From Paenibacillus aceris (GTDB taxonomy: Bacteria; Bacillota; Bacilli; Paenibacillales; NBRC-103111): a stretch of DNA of 64,000 nt. The DNA lies in the NCBI RefSeq assembly GCF_017874035.1, contig NZ_JAGGKV010000026.1:1-64000 (forward strand), read 5' to 3'. Each line of letters opens with the position of its first letter. Positions within the stretch are counted from its first letter, which is position 1. The translations under genes and the position numbers were made by a program. Under the pieces are notes generated by a model, which was not told where the DNA came from, made no database searches, and saw nothing but the letters and a program-made list of their open reading frames with translations. Below are positions 43,694 to 52,428 of this stretch, one piece after another.

Positions 43694-44290
43694 TTATTCC
43701 CCCTTACTTTGATAGCCCAGCGCATTCATGATATAGGCTGTTGTTTGATGGATAAGCGTTTCTATATCCGGTCGCTGGTCCGTAAAAAGCGGCTCAAAAA
43801 AATCTCTTTGCTTATAGAAGAATATTGAACCTAATACAAACATCAACGTGCTATCCAAAGACTCGAAATGAAAAAAACCTTGCTGTCTGCCCGTATCCAA
43901 CAAGGATCTTACTTTCTCCCATACCGGAAAAACGAGTTCTCTCATCTTCTCGACACGAGGGGATAGCGTAATAATCTCCATTTGAATCAGGCTGATCATT
44001 TGAGGATCTTTAGTCCGGATTAAAATGACTTCTTTAATTATTGTCTTCATCCCTATGACAGGATCCTTAATATCAAAAAATCCGGATAGCTTATGCGTTG
44101 GAAAAAACTGACGAAAGATCTCGTAGAAAACGCTCTCTTTTCCGCCAAAATAATAGGAAACCAGAGCCACATTGGCCCCGGCCTCCTCACATATTTGACG
44201 AACGCTAGTGGCATCATAACCATGCTGGGCGAACAACTTTTTAGCAGCCAGAACAATTTTCATCTTCATGTCTGATTCTTGATGTGTCAT
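43694..44290 (-). CDS. TetR/AcrR family regulator
   Basis: 198 residues. N-terminal TetR HTH (IVLAAKKLFAQHGYDATSVRQI, VALVSYYFGGKESVF) and an alpha-helical ligand domain. It lies 27 bases after the YhgE-like gene and AAGGAGG precedes the ATG. It probably represses the operon, including itself, through the tandem palindromes at 45501-45537. Confidence 0.88.
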   Translation of the reverse strand: MTHQESDMKMKIVLAAKKLFAQHGYDATSVRQICEEAGANVALVSYYFGGKESVFYEIFRQFFPTHKLSGFFDIKDPVIGMKTIIKEVILIRTKDPQMISLIQMEIITLSPRVEKMRELVFPVWEKVRSLLDTGRQQGFFHFESLDSTLMFVLGSIFFYKQRDFFEPLFTDQRPDIETLIHQTTAYIMNALGYQSKGE

Positions 44291-44317
44291 CGTTTAGCGT
44301 CCTCCTTGCATACTATA

Positions 44318-45481
44318 TTAAGCGACTTGTGAGCGATGTCCAGCAGCGTTCGCTGCTTTTCCTTTTTTCAAAGACACAACCACAATATCAATAACTAATG
44401 CAATTGCCGCAATTAGAACCAGGAACCCAGCCTCTTTGCCCACGCCAGGACCGCCGAACAAAATATTCATTAAACCGTTCACAGCATAAGTAGCCGGGAA
44501 AGCATTGCTCAAAGAATGATAGAAGCTCGACAAAAGTTCCCTTGGCACTATAGCTCCAGATGACACCAATTGCAAGGACAACATCGCGATGTTAAATAGC
44601 ATACCTGCGTTCCCAAACAATGTCAAAAACATTTGAGCCACGAAAGCAAAAGTAAGCAGGAATAGGGACTCGAATGACCACAATGCCATAAATCCTTTCT
44701 CCACATGCCCGCCCAAAGCAACAACCATCGTCGCGCTTATGAGTCCGACAACCACTGCGGCGATAACGGTTAACACTAGACGTGCAGCCATTTTGCTCAT
44801 TTTATTTACCGAAGCACCAAGGATGGTCGTAGAAACGCTAAAATTCATACCCATGATCATCGTTCCTACAATAGAAGCAAGCACAAGCATCATCGGAAGC
44901 ATCTGATTCGGCATATCTTTCACTTTATTTGTACTTTGAATATCTGAGGTTACTTTGTTCGCAAGTCCTTGCGCGATTTGCCCTGCTTGCTCAGCCGGCA
45001 GATTCGGATTCATTTGGATGAGGACAGCAGATGCCCCTGCGGCCACAGCTTCCTTGTTCACTGTTGCCGTTACATTGCCTGCTACCGCCTGCATCACGGA
45101 CTTCGTCATCGACGGATTGGACTCATTGATTGTATACGAAATTGGAGTTGTTTGCCCCGGCGTTTGCAGCTTTTTGGAGAAGTCCGCCGAAATGTGCATA
45201 ACCATCTGCACTTCACGATTATTGAGCATTTCTTGCGCCTTCTCAATGGCGTCTACTTGTTCCGTCTGAAAAGGCAGATTCGCTTTCAAATTGCTTACCA
45301 CTGTCTTCCCTAAGCCTTGATCCTCATTCACAATGGCGATCTTCAAATTCTTCGTGTTATCCGATACGCCTGAATAACCTGTCATCCAAATCAAACTAAA
45401 TAATAGTTGAAATGTAATGGCTGTAATAATTCCGACCTTCGTCGTGCCTTGCTTTAGAAATGCCCCAAGTGCCTGCTTCAA
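44318..45481 (-). CDS. YhgE/Pip-like ABC-2 type membrane protein
   Basis: 387 residues. One N-terminal helix (IITAITFQLLFSLIWMTGY), a ~170-residue extracellular domain with NEDQGLGKTV and YTINESNPSMTKS, then five C-terminal helices as in ABC-2 exporters. No ATPase gene is nearby. Proteins of this kind with an adjacent TetR gene are often efflux- or envelope-related. Substrate unknown. Confidence 0.75.
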   Translation of the reverse strand: MKQALGAFLKQGTTKVGIITAITFQLLFSLIWMTGYSGVSDNTKNLKIAIVNEDQGLGKTVVSNLKANLPFQTEQVDAIEKAQEMLNNREVQMVMHISADFSKKLQTPGQTTPISYTINESNPSMTKSVMQAVAGNVTATVNKEAVAAGASAVLIQMNPNLPAEQAGQIAQGLANKVTSDIQSTNKVKDMPNQMLPMMLVLASIVGTMIMGMNFSVSTTILGASVNKMSKMAARLVLTVIAAVVVGLISATMVVALGGHVEKGFMALWSFESLFLLTFAFVAQMFLTLFGNAGMLFNIAMLSLQLVSSGAIVPRELLSSFYHSLSNAFPATYAVNGLMNILFGGPGVGKEAGFLVLIAAIALVIDIVVVSLKKGKAANAAGHRSQVA

Positions 45482-45500
45482 AATGTACCACTCCCCAAAG

Positions 45501-45537
45501 ATTTAAACGATCATTTAAATTAAACGTTTGTTTAAAT
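45501..45537 (-). promoter_or_regulatory. Tandem palindromic TetR operator
   Basis: Two 20-bp imperfect palindromes, ATTTAAACGATCATTTAAAT (45501-45520) and AATTAAACGTTTGTTTAAAT (45518-45537), offset by 17 bp and overlapping by 3. They lie about 20 bases before the YhgE-like start codon. The ligand of the cotranscribed TetR protein would relieve repression. Confidence 0.7.
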
Positions 45538-45572
45538 TATATTTCGGAGCTTTCCTGCTGTCAATCTAAAAA

Positions 45573-46000
45573 TGAGGCTGTCCCAGAAGTAACAATTATA
45601 GAATCTGCAAGACAGTCTCAAGCGGGATAAGATAAATAGTTAGATAAAAAAAGGAGCTAAGTCGCTTGTATGTGCCTAGCTCCTTTGCTTTTTGCGTCAA
45701 CTGCTGCTTTTTTCAGATTGTGGGCAAGGGAAAGCCCCCTGACCTCCAGACATACTTTGCATAAGCCTCGAAGCAGGTCTCCAGCACTTCTTTCATTCGC
45801 TCAGAACGAAAACGGTCGATGGTTCGGAAGTCCGGCCGCTGTCTACCTTCGATCCACATGAACATTACGTTCTCACGAACAGCCTTAGCAATTTGACGGG
45901 AGGAGTAAATTCGCTGAGTGTAGGCGTAAATGATAACTTTGGCGAGCATTTTTGGGTGATAGCTGTTTCGCCCGCCTCCGGGATATGCCCTTTCAAAAAC
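45573..46000 (-). mobile_element. Remnant of an IS1182-family element
   Basis: The segment opens with TGAGGCTGTCCCAGAAGT, an IS1182-like end, and contains an internal part of the transposase gene. The other end and more than half of the element are missing. A bidirectional terminator hairpin (AAAGGAGCTA/TAGCTCCTTT, 45650-45686) lies inside. Confidence 0.7.
45713..45990 (-). pseudogene. IS1182 transposase fragment
   Basis: Reads YPGGGRNSYHPKMLAKVIIYAYT followed by SSRQIAKAVRENVMFMWIEG and RPDFRTIDRFRSERM, the N-terminal DUF772 domain of IS1182/IS5-like transposases. The frame then ends after SGGFPLPTI. The catalytic DDE part is absent. The open frame runs on to 46123, but that part is only the antisense of the C1q-like fragment. 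Confidence 0.8.
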
Positions 46001-46002
46001 AG

Positions 46003-46222
46003 CATGAGGGCACTTATAGAAATTCGTGTGAATAGCGTTGTTGCTGTCTCGTTTGATAACGATTTCTTTGGTCCAAGTATTTTCCGAAATATTGTAAGTG
46101 TGTCTGCTATTCTTCAATTGCAAGCCGGTGATCTAGTTGAGATCTTCGCTACAGTTAGCACTAGCGGAAATATTGTAGCTACTACAGCTACGAGTTTTCA
46201 AGCAGCTAGATTTCCATCATAA
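46003..46222 (+). pseudogene. C-terminal fragment of a C1q/BclA-like protein
   Basis: The plus-strand frame reads VAVSFDNDFFGPSIFRNIVS, then AILQLQAGDLVEIFATVSTSG and ends at a stop. This looks like the last strands of the trimeric C1q/TNF-like domain of BclA-type collagen-like spore surface proteins. The collagen-like repeats and N-terminus are missing, cut off where the IS1182 remnant begins. Confidence 0.55.
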
Positions 46223-46292
46223 CACTCACTTGTCGGTTCCATAAACCGTTGAACTAATTCAACTACCGGTAACGTTAGTCGAAAGACACCTT

Positions 46293-46325
46293 AGAGCAGT
46301 TTGCGATCAGCAGCTGCTCTATTTT
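46293..46325 (+). terminator. Weak terminator after the C1q-like fragment
   Basis: AGAGCAG / CTGCTCT stem followed by ATTTTCATT. Probably the original terminator of the truncated gene. Nothing else is seen in 46223-46526. Confidence 0.45.
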
Positions 46326-46526
46326 CATTAAGCAAAAGGGCAGATTAACGCAATAACATCAACTTTTAGCTCGAATTTCCTACCTGTTCTTTGTCATGAT
46401 AATATGTTAGCAGGACATTCGCGGACAAGGTAGTAAGCACAGCTGGTAAAAAATAATCAATTAAGGGCAGAGTCTCGCCTAGAGGTTTAGAGGTTACATA
46501 TAAGAACGCTAGGTACATTGATAAAA

Positions 46527-46562
46527 CAAGAAAAACCGTCAGTTTCTCACTGACGGTTTTTA
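46527..46562 (-). terminator. Terminator of the DUF5667 protein gene
   Basis: AAAACCGTCAG / CTGACGGTTTT with T-runs on both strands, directly after the minus-strand stop. Confidence 0.9.
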
Positions 46563-46569
46563 CATGGTA

Positions 46570-47682
46570 TTAATCTTGTTTGCTACCTTTGTTTTTCTCG
46601 TGCCCGTTGCCGTTACCGTTCCCTTTTTCGCCGCCGTTGTGGTGGCTATGGTTCTTTTTCTCTTTTTCTATACCAAATTTATCTAAATCCTGTTTATCTT
46701 CGCCCTTCTTCGTTTGATCTGTTTTTTCCGTTACGAAGTGTTCCTGTTTCTTTTGATCCGAGACGGACTCATTTGTAACTGGCGCTGGAACTGGTGTTGG
46801 AGATGGAACCAGCGGAGCAATGGACTGCTCTTCCTTAGCTGTAACGCTCTCATTCTCCTGCCCCAGTTTCTCTTTACGTTCGATTTTGGCCAATTTTTTA
46901 TCTAGATGAGTAAACGACTTCTCTATATTTTTCATTAAAGCTAGCTGGGCTTTCGGATTTCCCACCTTTTCCAAGGCCGAGGCTAAGGCAAGAATGTTAT
47001 GCTGCAAATCGGTCTTTACCTTCAGGACCTGCTCCGGATTTTTCACTTCCTTTACAGGGGTGTTCACATCTTCGGTTTCTGTTTGCTCAGGATCTGCTGT
47101 CTGCTCACTGCTCGGTATAGCTGCGATAGTTGTTGCAGTTTCTTTTTGTGTTGAAGCCTCTGCTTCAGTAGCCGGCGCTTGTGTCGTATTTTCTGCTAGC
47201 GTAGTCTTAACAGTTATCGAAATACCAGTAGCCTGGTCTGTTTTTTGAACAGCACTTTGCTGAGTTTCCAGTGACTTCTGAAGAGATAGACTCGCCTCAT
47301 TCGATTTACCTTGAGCCAATAAGGCGTTCGCTTCTTTTAGTCGCTCTTGGGCAAGTGCGGTAAGAAGTCGTGCCTCCTTTACGTCATTGACAGTTAGGGC
47401 CATTCGAATATTTTCGTACATTGTTTTCACAAAATAGAAGAAGTCTCCTGGCAAAAGATCTGGAGTCTCCGTTTCGGATTCGTTCAAAGTCGTGCCTGCT
47501 TGCGAGACAGACGTATTCTGGGTGACGCTCACAGATGTGGGAGTAGAAGACGGTAATGTTGTTGTTGTAATCTCCGAAGCCAATACACTACCGGTACCCA
47601 CGCTAAAAATGAGTATGCTGAGTATGGCGCTCTTGGCGAGAAGGTTGTTTCTTTTGGTCTCTTTCGTTAACTTCAATAACAT
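46570..47682 (-). CDS. Secreted DUF5667 domain protein
   Basis: 370 residues. Signal peptide (about 1-36, ending near VLAS), a Ser/Thr-rich segment, then the DUF5667 helical pattern PGDFFYFVKTMYENIRMALT ... EARLLTALAQERLKEANALLAQGK (about 75-125). A Thr/Glu-rich linker, a second helical segment (about 225-275) and a Lys/Glu/Gly/Asn/His-rich tail follow. Function unknown. Family members are exported and often lie near cell-envelope genes. It is divergent from the stalk-domain gene at 47929. Confidence 0.72.
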   Translation of the reverse strand: MLLKLTKETKRNNLLAKSAILSILIFSVGTGSVLASEITTTTLPSSTPTSVSVTQNTSVSQAGTTLNESETETPDLLPGDFFYFVKTMYENIRMALTVNDVKEARLLTALAQERLKEANALLAQGKSNEASLSLQKSLETQQSAVQKTDQATGISITVKTTLAENTTQAPATEAEASTQKETATTIAAIPSSEQTADPEQTETEDVNTPVKEVKNPEQVLKVKTDLQHNILALASALEKVGNPKAQLALMKNIEKSFTHLDKKLAKIERKEKLGQENESVTAKEEQSIAPLVPSPTPVPAPVTNESVSDQKKQEHFVTEKTDQTKKGEDKQDLDKFGIEKEKKNHSHHNGGEKGNGNGNGHEKNKGSKQD

Positions 47683-47928
47683 GAGTGTTACCGCCTTATT
47701 AATTTATTTTAGCTGCAGCTGATACTTAGGTATACGAGATCCAAAAGTATTTTTAGGGGGCAGGTAGGATTAGGCACGCAAAGGTAACAATAGCTAAACA
47801 AACAAATAGACTGTCACAAGGCAGCTTAGGAGTACTGTGAAATAATATTAATAGAGAAAGTATACCCTCACAAAAATAGAAGAAGAATCCGAATATATTA
47901 TCGTAGACAACTTAGGAGGCGTAAAAAG

Positions 47929-48768
47929 ATGAAAAAAAGATGGATGGTTATCGCGTCATGTGTACTGGCAACGAGCCTTATGGCAGGATCGGCATTTGCA
48001 AAATCCGAAACAAACAATGCTAATGAGGGCAAGTCGGATAAAGTGAAAGTTAACGTTGATCTCAAGGTGAATGCTAAATTGGATGTGACTGTTACATCCG
48101 ATACTTATGGCAATCAAGGTCATAATGGATACAAGGGGCTGCTCAACGCGATCAACAATGTGAAGGACAAGCCTGCAGGGGCTGTTATTGCCGATCTTCT
48201 TTTGACAAAATACGAGACTCAGCTTACTGCTGAAATGAAAGCTGAGCTTGAGGCCATCAAAGAGAAGGACGCAGCCTTATCGGAGTTTGCTGATCTGTTG
48301 GATAGAACCGGGAGCGTAACCGACGCGGTTTACGTTCAAAAGGAAGCTATTATTGCAAACGTTACAAATCTTGATTCTTACAAAAAACTTGGTAAATTGT
48401 ACGATAAACTAGGGAAAAAAGGTGTGAAATTATACGTAAACGGTGAAGAGCCAACTTTCGAGGTAGCTCCATTTATCCGCGAAGGCAACACTTTAGTTCC
48501 ATTCCGTGCTATCTCCGAGGCGTTGAAAGCAACGGTTACCTGGAATGAAGAAGAGCGTTCAGTTACTGTTACACGTGGTGGTATCACAGTGAAACTCTTT
48601 ATTGATAGTAAGACAGCAACTGTCAATGGGAATGAAGTCACTCTTGAAGTTCCAGCGGCTATTGAAAACGGCAGCACGGTTGTGCCGGTTCGTTTTGTAA
48701 GCGAAGCCTTAAAAGCGGCAGTTAAATGGGAATCAGAGACCCAGTCTGTCGTTATCTACGAAGATTAA
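47929..48768 (+). CDS. Secreted stalk-domain (Cu_amine_oxidN1) protein
   Basis: 279 residues. Signal peptide ending AFA (near residue 24), a helical middle part (about 60-155) and a C-terminal copper amine oxidase N-terminal-like domain (about 165-279) with the repeated motif GNTLVPFRAISEALKATVTW and GSTVVPVRFVSEALKAAVKW. Such domains are common in Paenibacillus secreted proteins and do not imply oxidase activity. TTAGGAGGCG precedes the ATG. Function unknown. Confidence 0.8.
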   Translation: MKKRWMVIASCVLATSLMAGSAFAKSETNNANEGKSDKVKVNVDLKVNAKLDVTVTSDTYGNQGHNGYKGLLNAINNVKDKPAGAVIADLLLTKYETQLTAEMKAELEAIKEKDAALSEFADLLDRTGSVTDAVYVQKEAIIANVTNLDSYKKLGKLYDKLGKKGVKLYVNGEEPTFEVAPFIREGNTLVPFRAISEALKATVTWNEEERSVTVTRGGITVKLFIDSKTATVNGNEVTLEVPAAIENGSTVVPVRFVSEALKAAVKWESETQSVVIYED

Positions 48769-48785
48769 TCCAGGATCAAATTCTA

Positions 48786-48818
48786 GGAGCCATCCAGTCG
48801 CGGATGGTTCTTTTCTCA
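48786..48818 (+). terminator. Terminator of the stalk-domain gene
   Basis: GAGCCATCC / GGATGGTTC stem, 6-base loop, then TTTTCTC. Confidence 0.85.
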
Positions 48819-49130
48819 TCCGTTTGAACGAGTGGCTGGGGAGAGTTTGATACCCTCATATATTTTTCGATCTATAGTTTTCTCACAGCACCCCCAGCCG
48901 CTAGAACGTAGGATTGTTGATGCTCGAGAATTACACATAGCATGAGATAACGATTTAATGATGCAAATAAAGAAAATTTCGCTGATTTATCGATCTCCAA
49001 CATTAATCTTTTGACGCTTTCTTACCCAACAAAAATGTCTTCCTGGCGGCTGCATTCACGACGCGAATGAGGTGATTTGGCGGGAATGTCGTCCTCCAAA
49101 CAAGGAACGGTTTCTTTTTGTTTTACAAAT
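48819..49130. other. Intergenic, no gene seen
   Basis: About 310 bases. No frame with a ribosome binding site, no recognisable RNA. Confidence 0.5.
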
Positions 49131-49187
49131 TTGCAAAGAGGGTGTCCCTCAGTCATTTTTATGACTTTTGGGACACCCTCTTTGCAA
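49131..49187. repeat. 57-bp element with perfect 18-bp inverted repeats
   Basis: Arms TTGCAAAGAGGGTGTCCC / GGGACACCCTCTTTGCAA enclose a centre with a smaller TCAT/ATGA pair. The right arm ends 4 bases before the AhpD-like stop codon. It can serve as that gene's terminator; the GTGTCCC/GGGACAC core resembles ends of IS1182-type elements. Confidence 0.75.
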
Positions 49188-49191
49188 TCTG

Positions 49192-49653
49192 TTATTTACG
49201 TACAGCCGGCTGATATTCTCCAGGTACCATACCCGTTGAAATCGCTATTCGATTCCAACAGTTGATCGCATTAATCGCCATAATTAAATTGACAAATTGG
49301 CCCTCGTCGAAATGTTTGCGGACTTGCTCATACAATTCCTGTGGCACGCCGGCATCCGAAATTTTGGTTACAGCTTCCGTTAACGCTAATGCAGCGCGCT
49401 CCGCTTCCGTATAAAACGGAGCTTCCCGCCACGCGTTGAGCATATACAATCGCTGCTCTGTCTCCCCCATCGCACGCGCATCTTTCGTATGCATATCAAG
49501 ACAGAAGGCACAGCCATTCATTTGTGAAGCACGAATTTTAATGAGCTCCAACAGTTGGTGATCAAGACCGCTCTTCTTCACATACCCTTCCAATTTCAAA
49601 AGTGTTTGTAAAGCTTCAGGTTGCACTTTAGTATAATCCAGTCTGATTTCCAT
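49192..49653 (-). CDS. AhpD-like carboxymuconolactone decarboxylase family protein
   Basis: 153 residues, all-helical AhpD fold. The redox motif CAFCLDMH (Cys-x-x-Cys near residue 48) and the following His are present. Likely a peroxidase or peroxidase reductase in the cytoplasm. Divergent from an Rrf2-type regulator with a perfect palindrome between them, which suggests redox-controlled expression. Confidence 0.88.
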   Translation of the reverse strand: MEIRLDYTKVQPEALQTLLKLEGYVKKSGLDHQLLELIKIRASQMNGCAFCLDMHTKDARAMGETEQRLYMLNAWREAPFYTEAERAALALTEAVTKISDAGVPQELYEQVRKHFDEGQFVNLIMAINAINCWNRIAISTGMVPGEYQPAVRK

Positions 49654-49730
49654 GTGTCACTACACTCCTTAAATTTTTTTGTGTAAAACAAAAGCACTTC
49701 GTTCAAAAATTCATCTAAATGTCGACAACA

Positions 49731-49745
49731 TTAATCGACGATTAA
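49731..49745. promoter_or_regulatory. Palindromic operator between AhpD-like and Rrf2 genes
   Basis: TTAATCGACGATTAA, 7-bp arms around one base, in the divergent region. Probable binding site of the Rrf2-type regulator. Confidence 0.5.
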
Positions 49746-49875
49746 CCTTATCTATAATATAGCCCTTTATTTTATGACTGTCAACCAAAAATACCAAATG
49801 CCCTTATTTGACAAGGTTCTTAAATCCACCTAAGATGTTTAATAATAACCTTGATATCTGAAAGCAGGTGTTTGC

Positions 49876-50379
49876 ATGCAGTATAGTATTGGCGTTGAAT
49901 ATGGACTGCATTGCTTGGTATATTTAATTGATATTCCTCCTGATTCGACCATAGGAATTAAAGAACTTTCCTCTTTTCAAGGTGTTTCGGAGACCTATCT
50001 TTCGAAGATTTTTAGTAAATTAGCAAAAGCAGGTATCGTAAGCTCTGTCCCTGGTGTAAAAGGAGGCTATCGATTAGCCAAGTCTCCTGATGACATTTCT
50101 TTTTGGGATGTAGTGGAGGCTGTTGAAGGCGCTACCCCCATTTTCCAATGTAAAAACATCAAAAATAATAGCTATCTATGTAATGATAAAGACTATGCAG
50201 CATGTGCTCTAGAGTCTCCCTGTGTGATTAACCTAGCTATGCTCGAAGCTGAAGATAGTATGCGCAATGTTCTTCGCAACAAGTCACTTACTTGGTTGAA
50301 TGAAGAGCTTGACCGCGTATTAACCCCTCAATCGCGCAAAGATACTCGTGAATATTTCGCTAATAGCAACAATGGTTAA
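49876..50379 (+). CDS. Rrf2 family transcriptional regulator
   Basis: 167 residues. N-terminal winged helix (YGLHCLVYLIDIP, GVSETYLSKIFSKLAKAGIV, GVKGGYRLAKSPDDISFWDVVEAVEG). The ligand loop contains several Cys (QCKN, YLCND, CALESPC), as in Rrf2 proteins that bind Fe-S clusters or sense thiol stress. It probably represses the divergent AhpD-like gene. Confidence 0.88.
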   Translation: MQYSIGVEYGLHCLVYLIDIPPDSTIGIKELSSFQGVSETYLSKIFSKLAKAGIVSSVPGVKGGYRLAKSPDDISFWDVVEAVEGATPIFQCKNIKNNSYLCNDKDYAACALESPCVINLAMLEAEDSMRNVLRNKSLTWLNEELDRVLTPQSRKDTREYFANSNNG

Positions 50380-50420
50380 TAGTAAATTACGTATGCCAAG
50401 CTCACGGAAAACAAAGAATA

Positions 50421-50467
50421 ACCCTACAAAAAAAACCTTGATTTAGCCAAGGTTTTTTTGTAGGGTA
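50421..50467. terminator. Bidirectional terminator
   Basis: ACCCTAC.A-run.ACCTTG / CCAAGGT.T-run.GTAGGGT serves the converging Rrf2 and YxcD-like genes. Confidence 0.88.
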
Positions 50468-50480
50468 TTTGCATGTTGGA

Positions 50481-50759
50481 TTAAACCGCTATTTCAGCGA
50501 CAATCTCTTCATCCAGAGATAAATGGATTTGATCCCAAAAAACTTGCATCTGAAACTGCGTGTACATATATTGCGCAATGGCTTCAAACAGGTTCCCTTG
50601 TGTGAGGATTTGACTGCGTCCTCCTGCGAATATTTCGGCCGAGAATCCCAGATCCTCGTCCCACATCAGCTCAACATCAATATCATTTGGCTTGAGCTGT
50701 TTGCGTTCCGCCATGCTAAGACAAATCGCATTAACGATGTCTTGTTCCGCTAATCGCAT
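50481..50759 (-). CDS. YxcD family (DUF2653) protein
   Basis: 92 residues, small soluble alpha/beta protein: RLAEQDIVNAICLSMAERK and DIDVELMWDEDLGFSAEI. Matches the DUF2653 family typified by B. subtilis YxcD. Function unknown. It lies 5 bases after the membrane protein at 50765, so both are in one operon. Confidence 0.75.
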   Translation of the reverse strand: MRLAEQDIVNAICLSMAERKQLKPNDIDVELMWDEDLGFSAEIFAGGRSQILTQGNLFEAIAQYMYTQFQMQVFWDQIHLSLDEEIVAEIAV

Positions 50760-50764
50760 GCTTA

Positions 50765-51193
50765 TTACCTCTCATGATTTCGATTCAACTTCCTTCTTTG
50801 TCTGAAGAAAGATACGATCTTCATAATCATAACAACCAAGACAACTATGGCAAGCACGTTCACTAATAACCCAAGTATATTACCGAGTGCTCCCAAGCCC
50901 CCAAATAAGCCTCCGAATAACAGGCCAGCAACGCCCCCAATTAACAACCCTTTCATTAAACCACCACTGAAAAATCCAGGCTTTGCGGCTGATGTTGCAG
51001 CGCCGGGCGTTTTTGTTGTTGAACTGTTCGGTTCATTTTTTGAAACGTTATTGGCAGGGGATTTTTGTTGATCTGTTGGTGTGTAACTTTTGCGTGGCGC
51101 TTTGTAAGAAGTCTTCGCTTCTACCAGCGTTGGGACGGTAAAGGAGAACACCAACATACTTGCCATAATCAGCATGATAAATTTCTTGAACAT
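50765..51193 (-). CDS. Exported Gly-rich membrane protein
   Basis: 142 residues. Signal peptide (ending near VEA), a Ser/Thr/Pro-rich polar region, a glycine-rich hydrophobic stretch (GLLIGGVAGLLFGGLFGG) and a second helix (LLVNVLAIVVLVVMIM) before a basic end. Tim44-like small membrane proteins of Bacillota look similar. Function unknown. Confidence 0.6.
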   Translation of the reverse strand: MFKKFIMLIMASMLVFSFTVPTLVEAKTSYKAPRKSYTPTDQQKSPANNVSKNEPNSSTTKTPGAATSAAKPGFFSGGLMKGLLIGGVAGLLFGGLFGGLGALGNILGLLVNVLAIVVLVVMIMKIVSFFRQRRKLNRNHER

Positions 51194-51325
51194 TATGTCA
51201 CGGCCCTCCTAGTGAATGCTTAATATGAAAGTTTGATCACTTTCGTCCTATTCTATACGTTTTACTTGAGAATTGGTTTCAAAAGTGCAATCATCTAGGA
51301 GACACCGCGGGTTGCGAGTAACTTT

Positions 51326-52414
51326 TTATTCCAAAAGCCCACTTAATTCCGATGTTTTTTCTGCATTCGTTTTACTCCCGGGCATTAAGCCCAGCCGCTG
51401 TGTCATTTGCTGGCTAATGTCCCCAAGACGTTTGGTATGTTCCGTAGCTGATTGTATAATGGTCCGATTGGACTGTTCAAACATATCCAATGCACTAAAA
51501 AGATCGTTCATTCCTCGTTCAATGGAATCCATTTGTAACCCTGGCTTTCCAAGCAATTCGTTCGTTTTCTGAGTCGTTTCTTTCAGCAAGCGCGAGTTGT
51601 CCTCAAACATTTTATTCAGAGTCGCGTTTGCGGAATTTACAGCATCAATTGTCTGTACTTGGTCCTCGATAGCCATAGAAATCATCGCCGATACGGTAAG
51701 AAGATTCTGTGTCTTATCGATTGTCGCATTAACAGCATCTATTAATTTATCGTTATTGTCGTTTATGATATCTGTACCGGCAATCGCCTGTTGATAGAGG
51801 ATGACCATTTCCTGAAATGACTGTATACGCGTGACGACTTTACGAAGCCCTCGCTCCAGATGCGTTTTACGGTTTTCATTTTCGGGCTTGGCAATCTCAA
51901 GCTCAAAAAGCTGCTTCAAATTCTCCCCCATCGCTATCCGCATTTGAAGATTGTAGACAGATTCCAATGAATTTTTCTTCAGTGTTTTCATATAGGCCAT
52001 ATTTTCCTCGAGTGTTTCCTTACCATTTCGAAGGGATTGAACAATGGCATTAACGTTGGTCTTCACGGATTGATACTTGTATATATAATTTTTTAAAGGC
52101 GTCTTTTTCATCATCTTTTCGAAAAAACCAAGTTGCTTGCTCTTGCTCAAAGAATCAATTTCATTACGAAGCTTCAAAATATTGTTTTGAACCTCTGATC
52201 GTTTACCAGACATCAATTCATTCACTGGACGTTCGAGCATGGCCAACGATTGCCCGGCCTGCTCCATCGTTTTGGAACCCATACGTCCTATGGAATCCAT
52301 TAATGTTTCCAATTCCATATTATCGGTAGTGGACACTTTTTGGAGCAGTTCTTTCGCTTCCTGCTCTACTTTCTGCAAATCCGTAGACTTCAATTGCACC
52401 AGTTGGGTTGTCAT
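51326..52414 (-). CDS. telA: TelA family protein (toxic anion resistance)
   Basis: 362 residues, almost wholly helical and coiled-coil, with the family segment NNDKLIDAVNATIDKTQNLL and VSAMISMAIEDQVQTID. TelA proteins are linked to tellurite and envelope-stress resistance, mechanism unclear. It lies 14 bases after an XpaC-like gene, the usual partner. Confidence 0.88.
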   Translation of the reverse strand: MTTQLVQLKSTDLQKVEQEAKELLQKVSTTDNMELETLMDSIGRMGSKTMEQAGQSLAMLERPVNELMSGKRSEVQNNILKLRNEIDSLSKSKQLGFFEKMMKKTPLKNYIYKYQSVKTNVNAIVQSLRNGKETLEENMAYMKTLKKNSLESVYNLQMRIAMGENLKQLFELEIAKPENENRKTHLERGLRKVVTRIQSFQEMVILYQQAIAGTDIINDNNDKLIDAVNATIDKTQNLLTVSAMISMAIEDQVQTIDAVNSANATLNKMFEDNSRLLKETTQKTNELLGKPGLQMDSIERGMNDLFSALDMFEQSNRTIIQSATEHTKRLGDISQQMTQRLGLMPGSKTNAEKTSELSGLLE

Positions 52415-52428
52415 TATCCGTTCCTCCT

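Noticed and set aside
45893..46123. Continuous frames spanning the IS1182/C1q junction on both strands
   Set aside because: Each frame is half real and half antisense of the neighbouring fragment; they are chance fusions at the junction.
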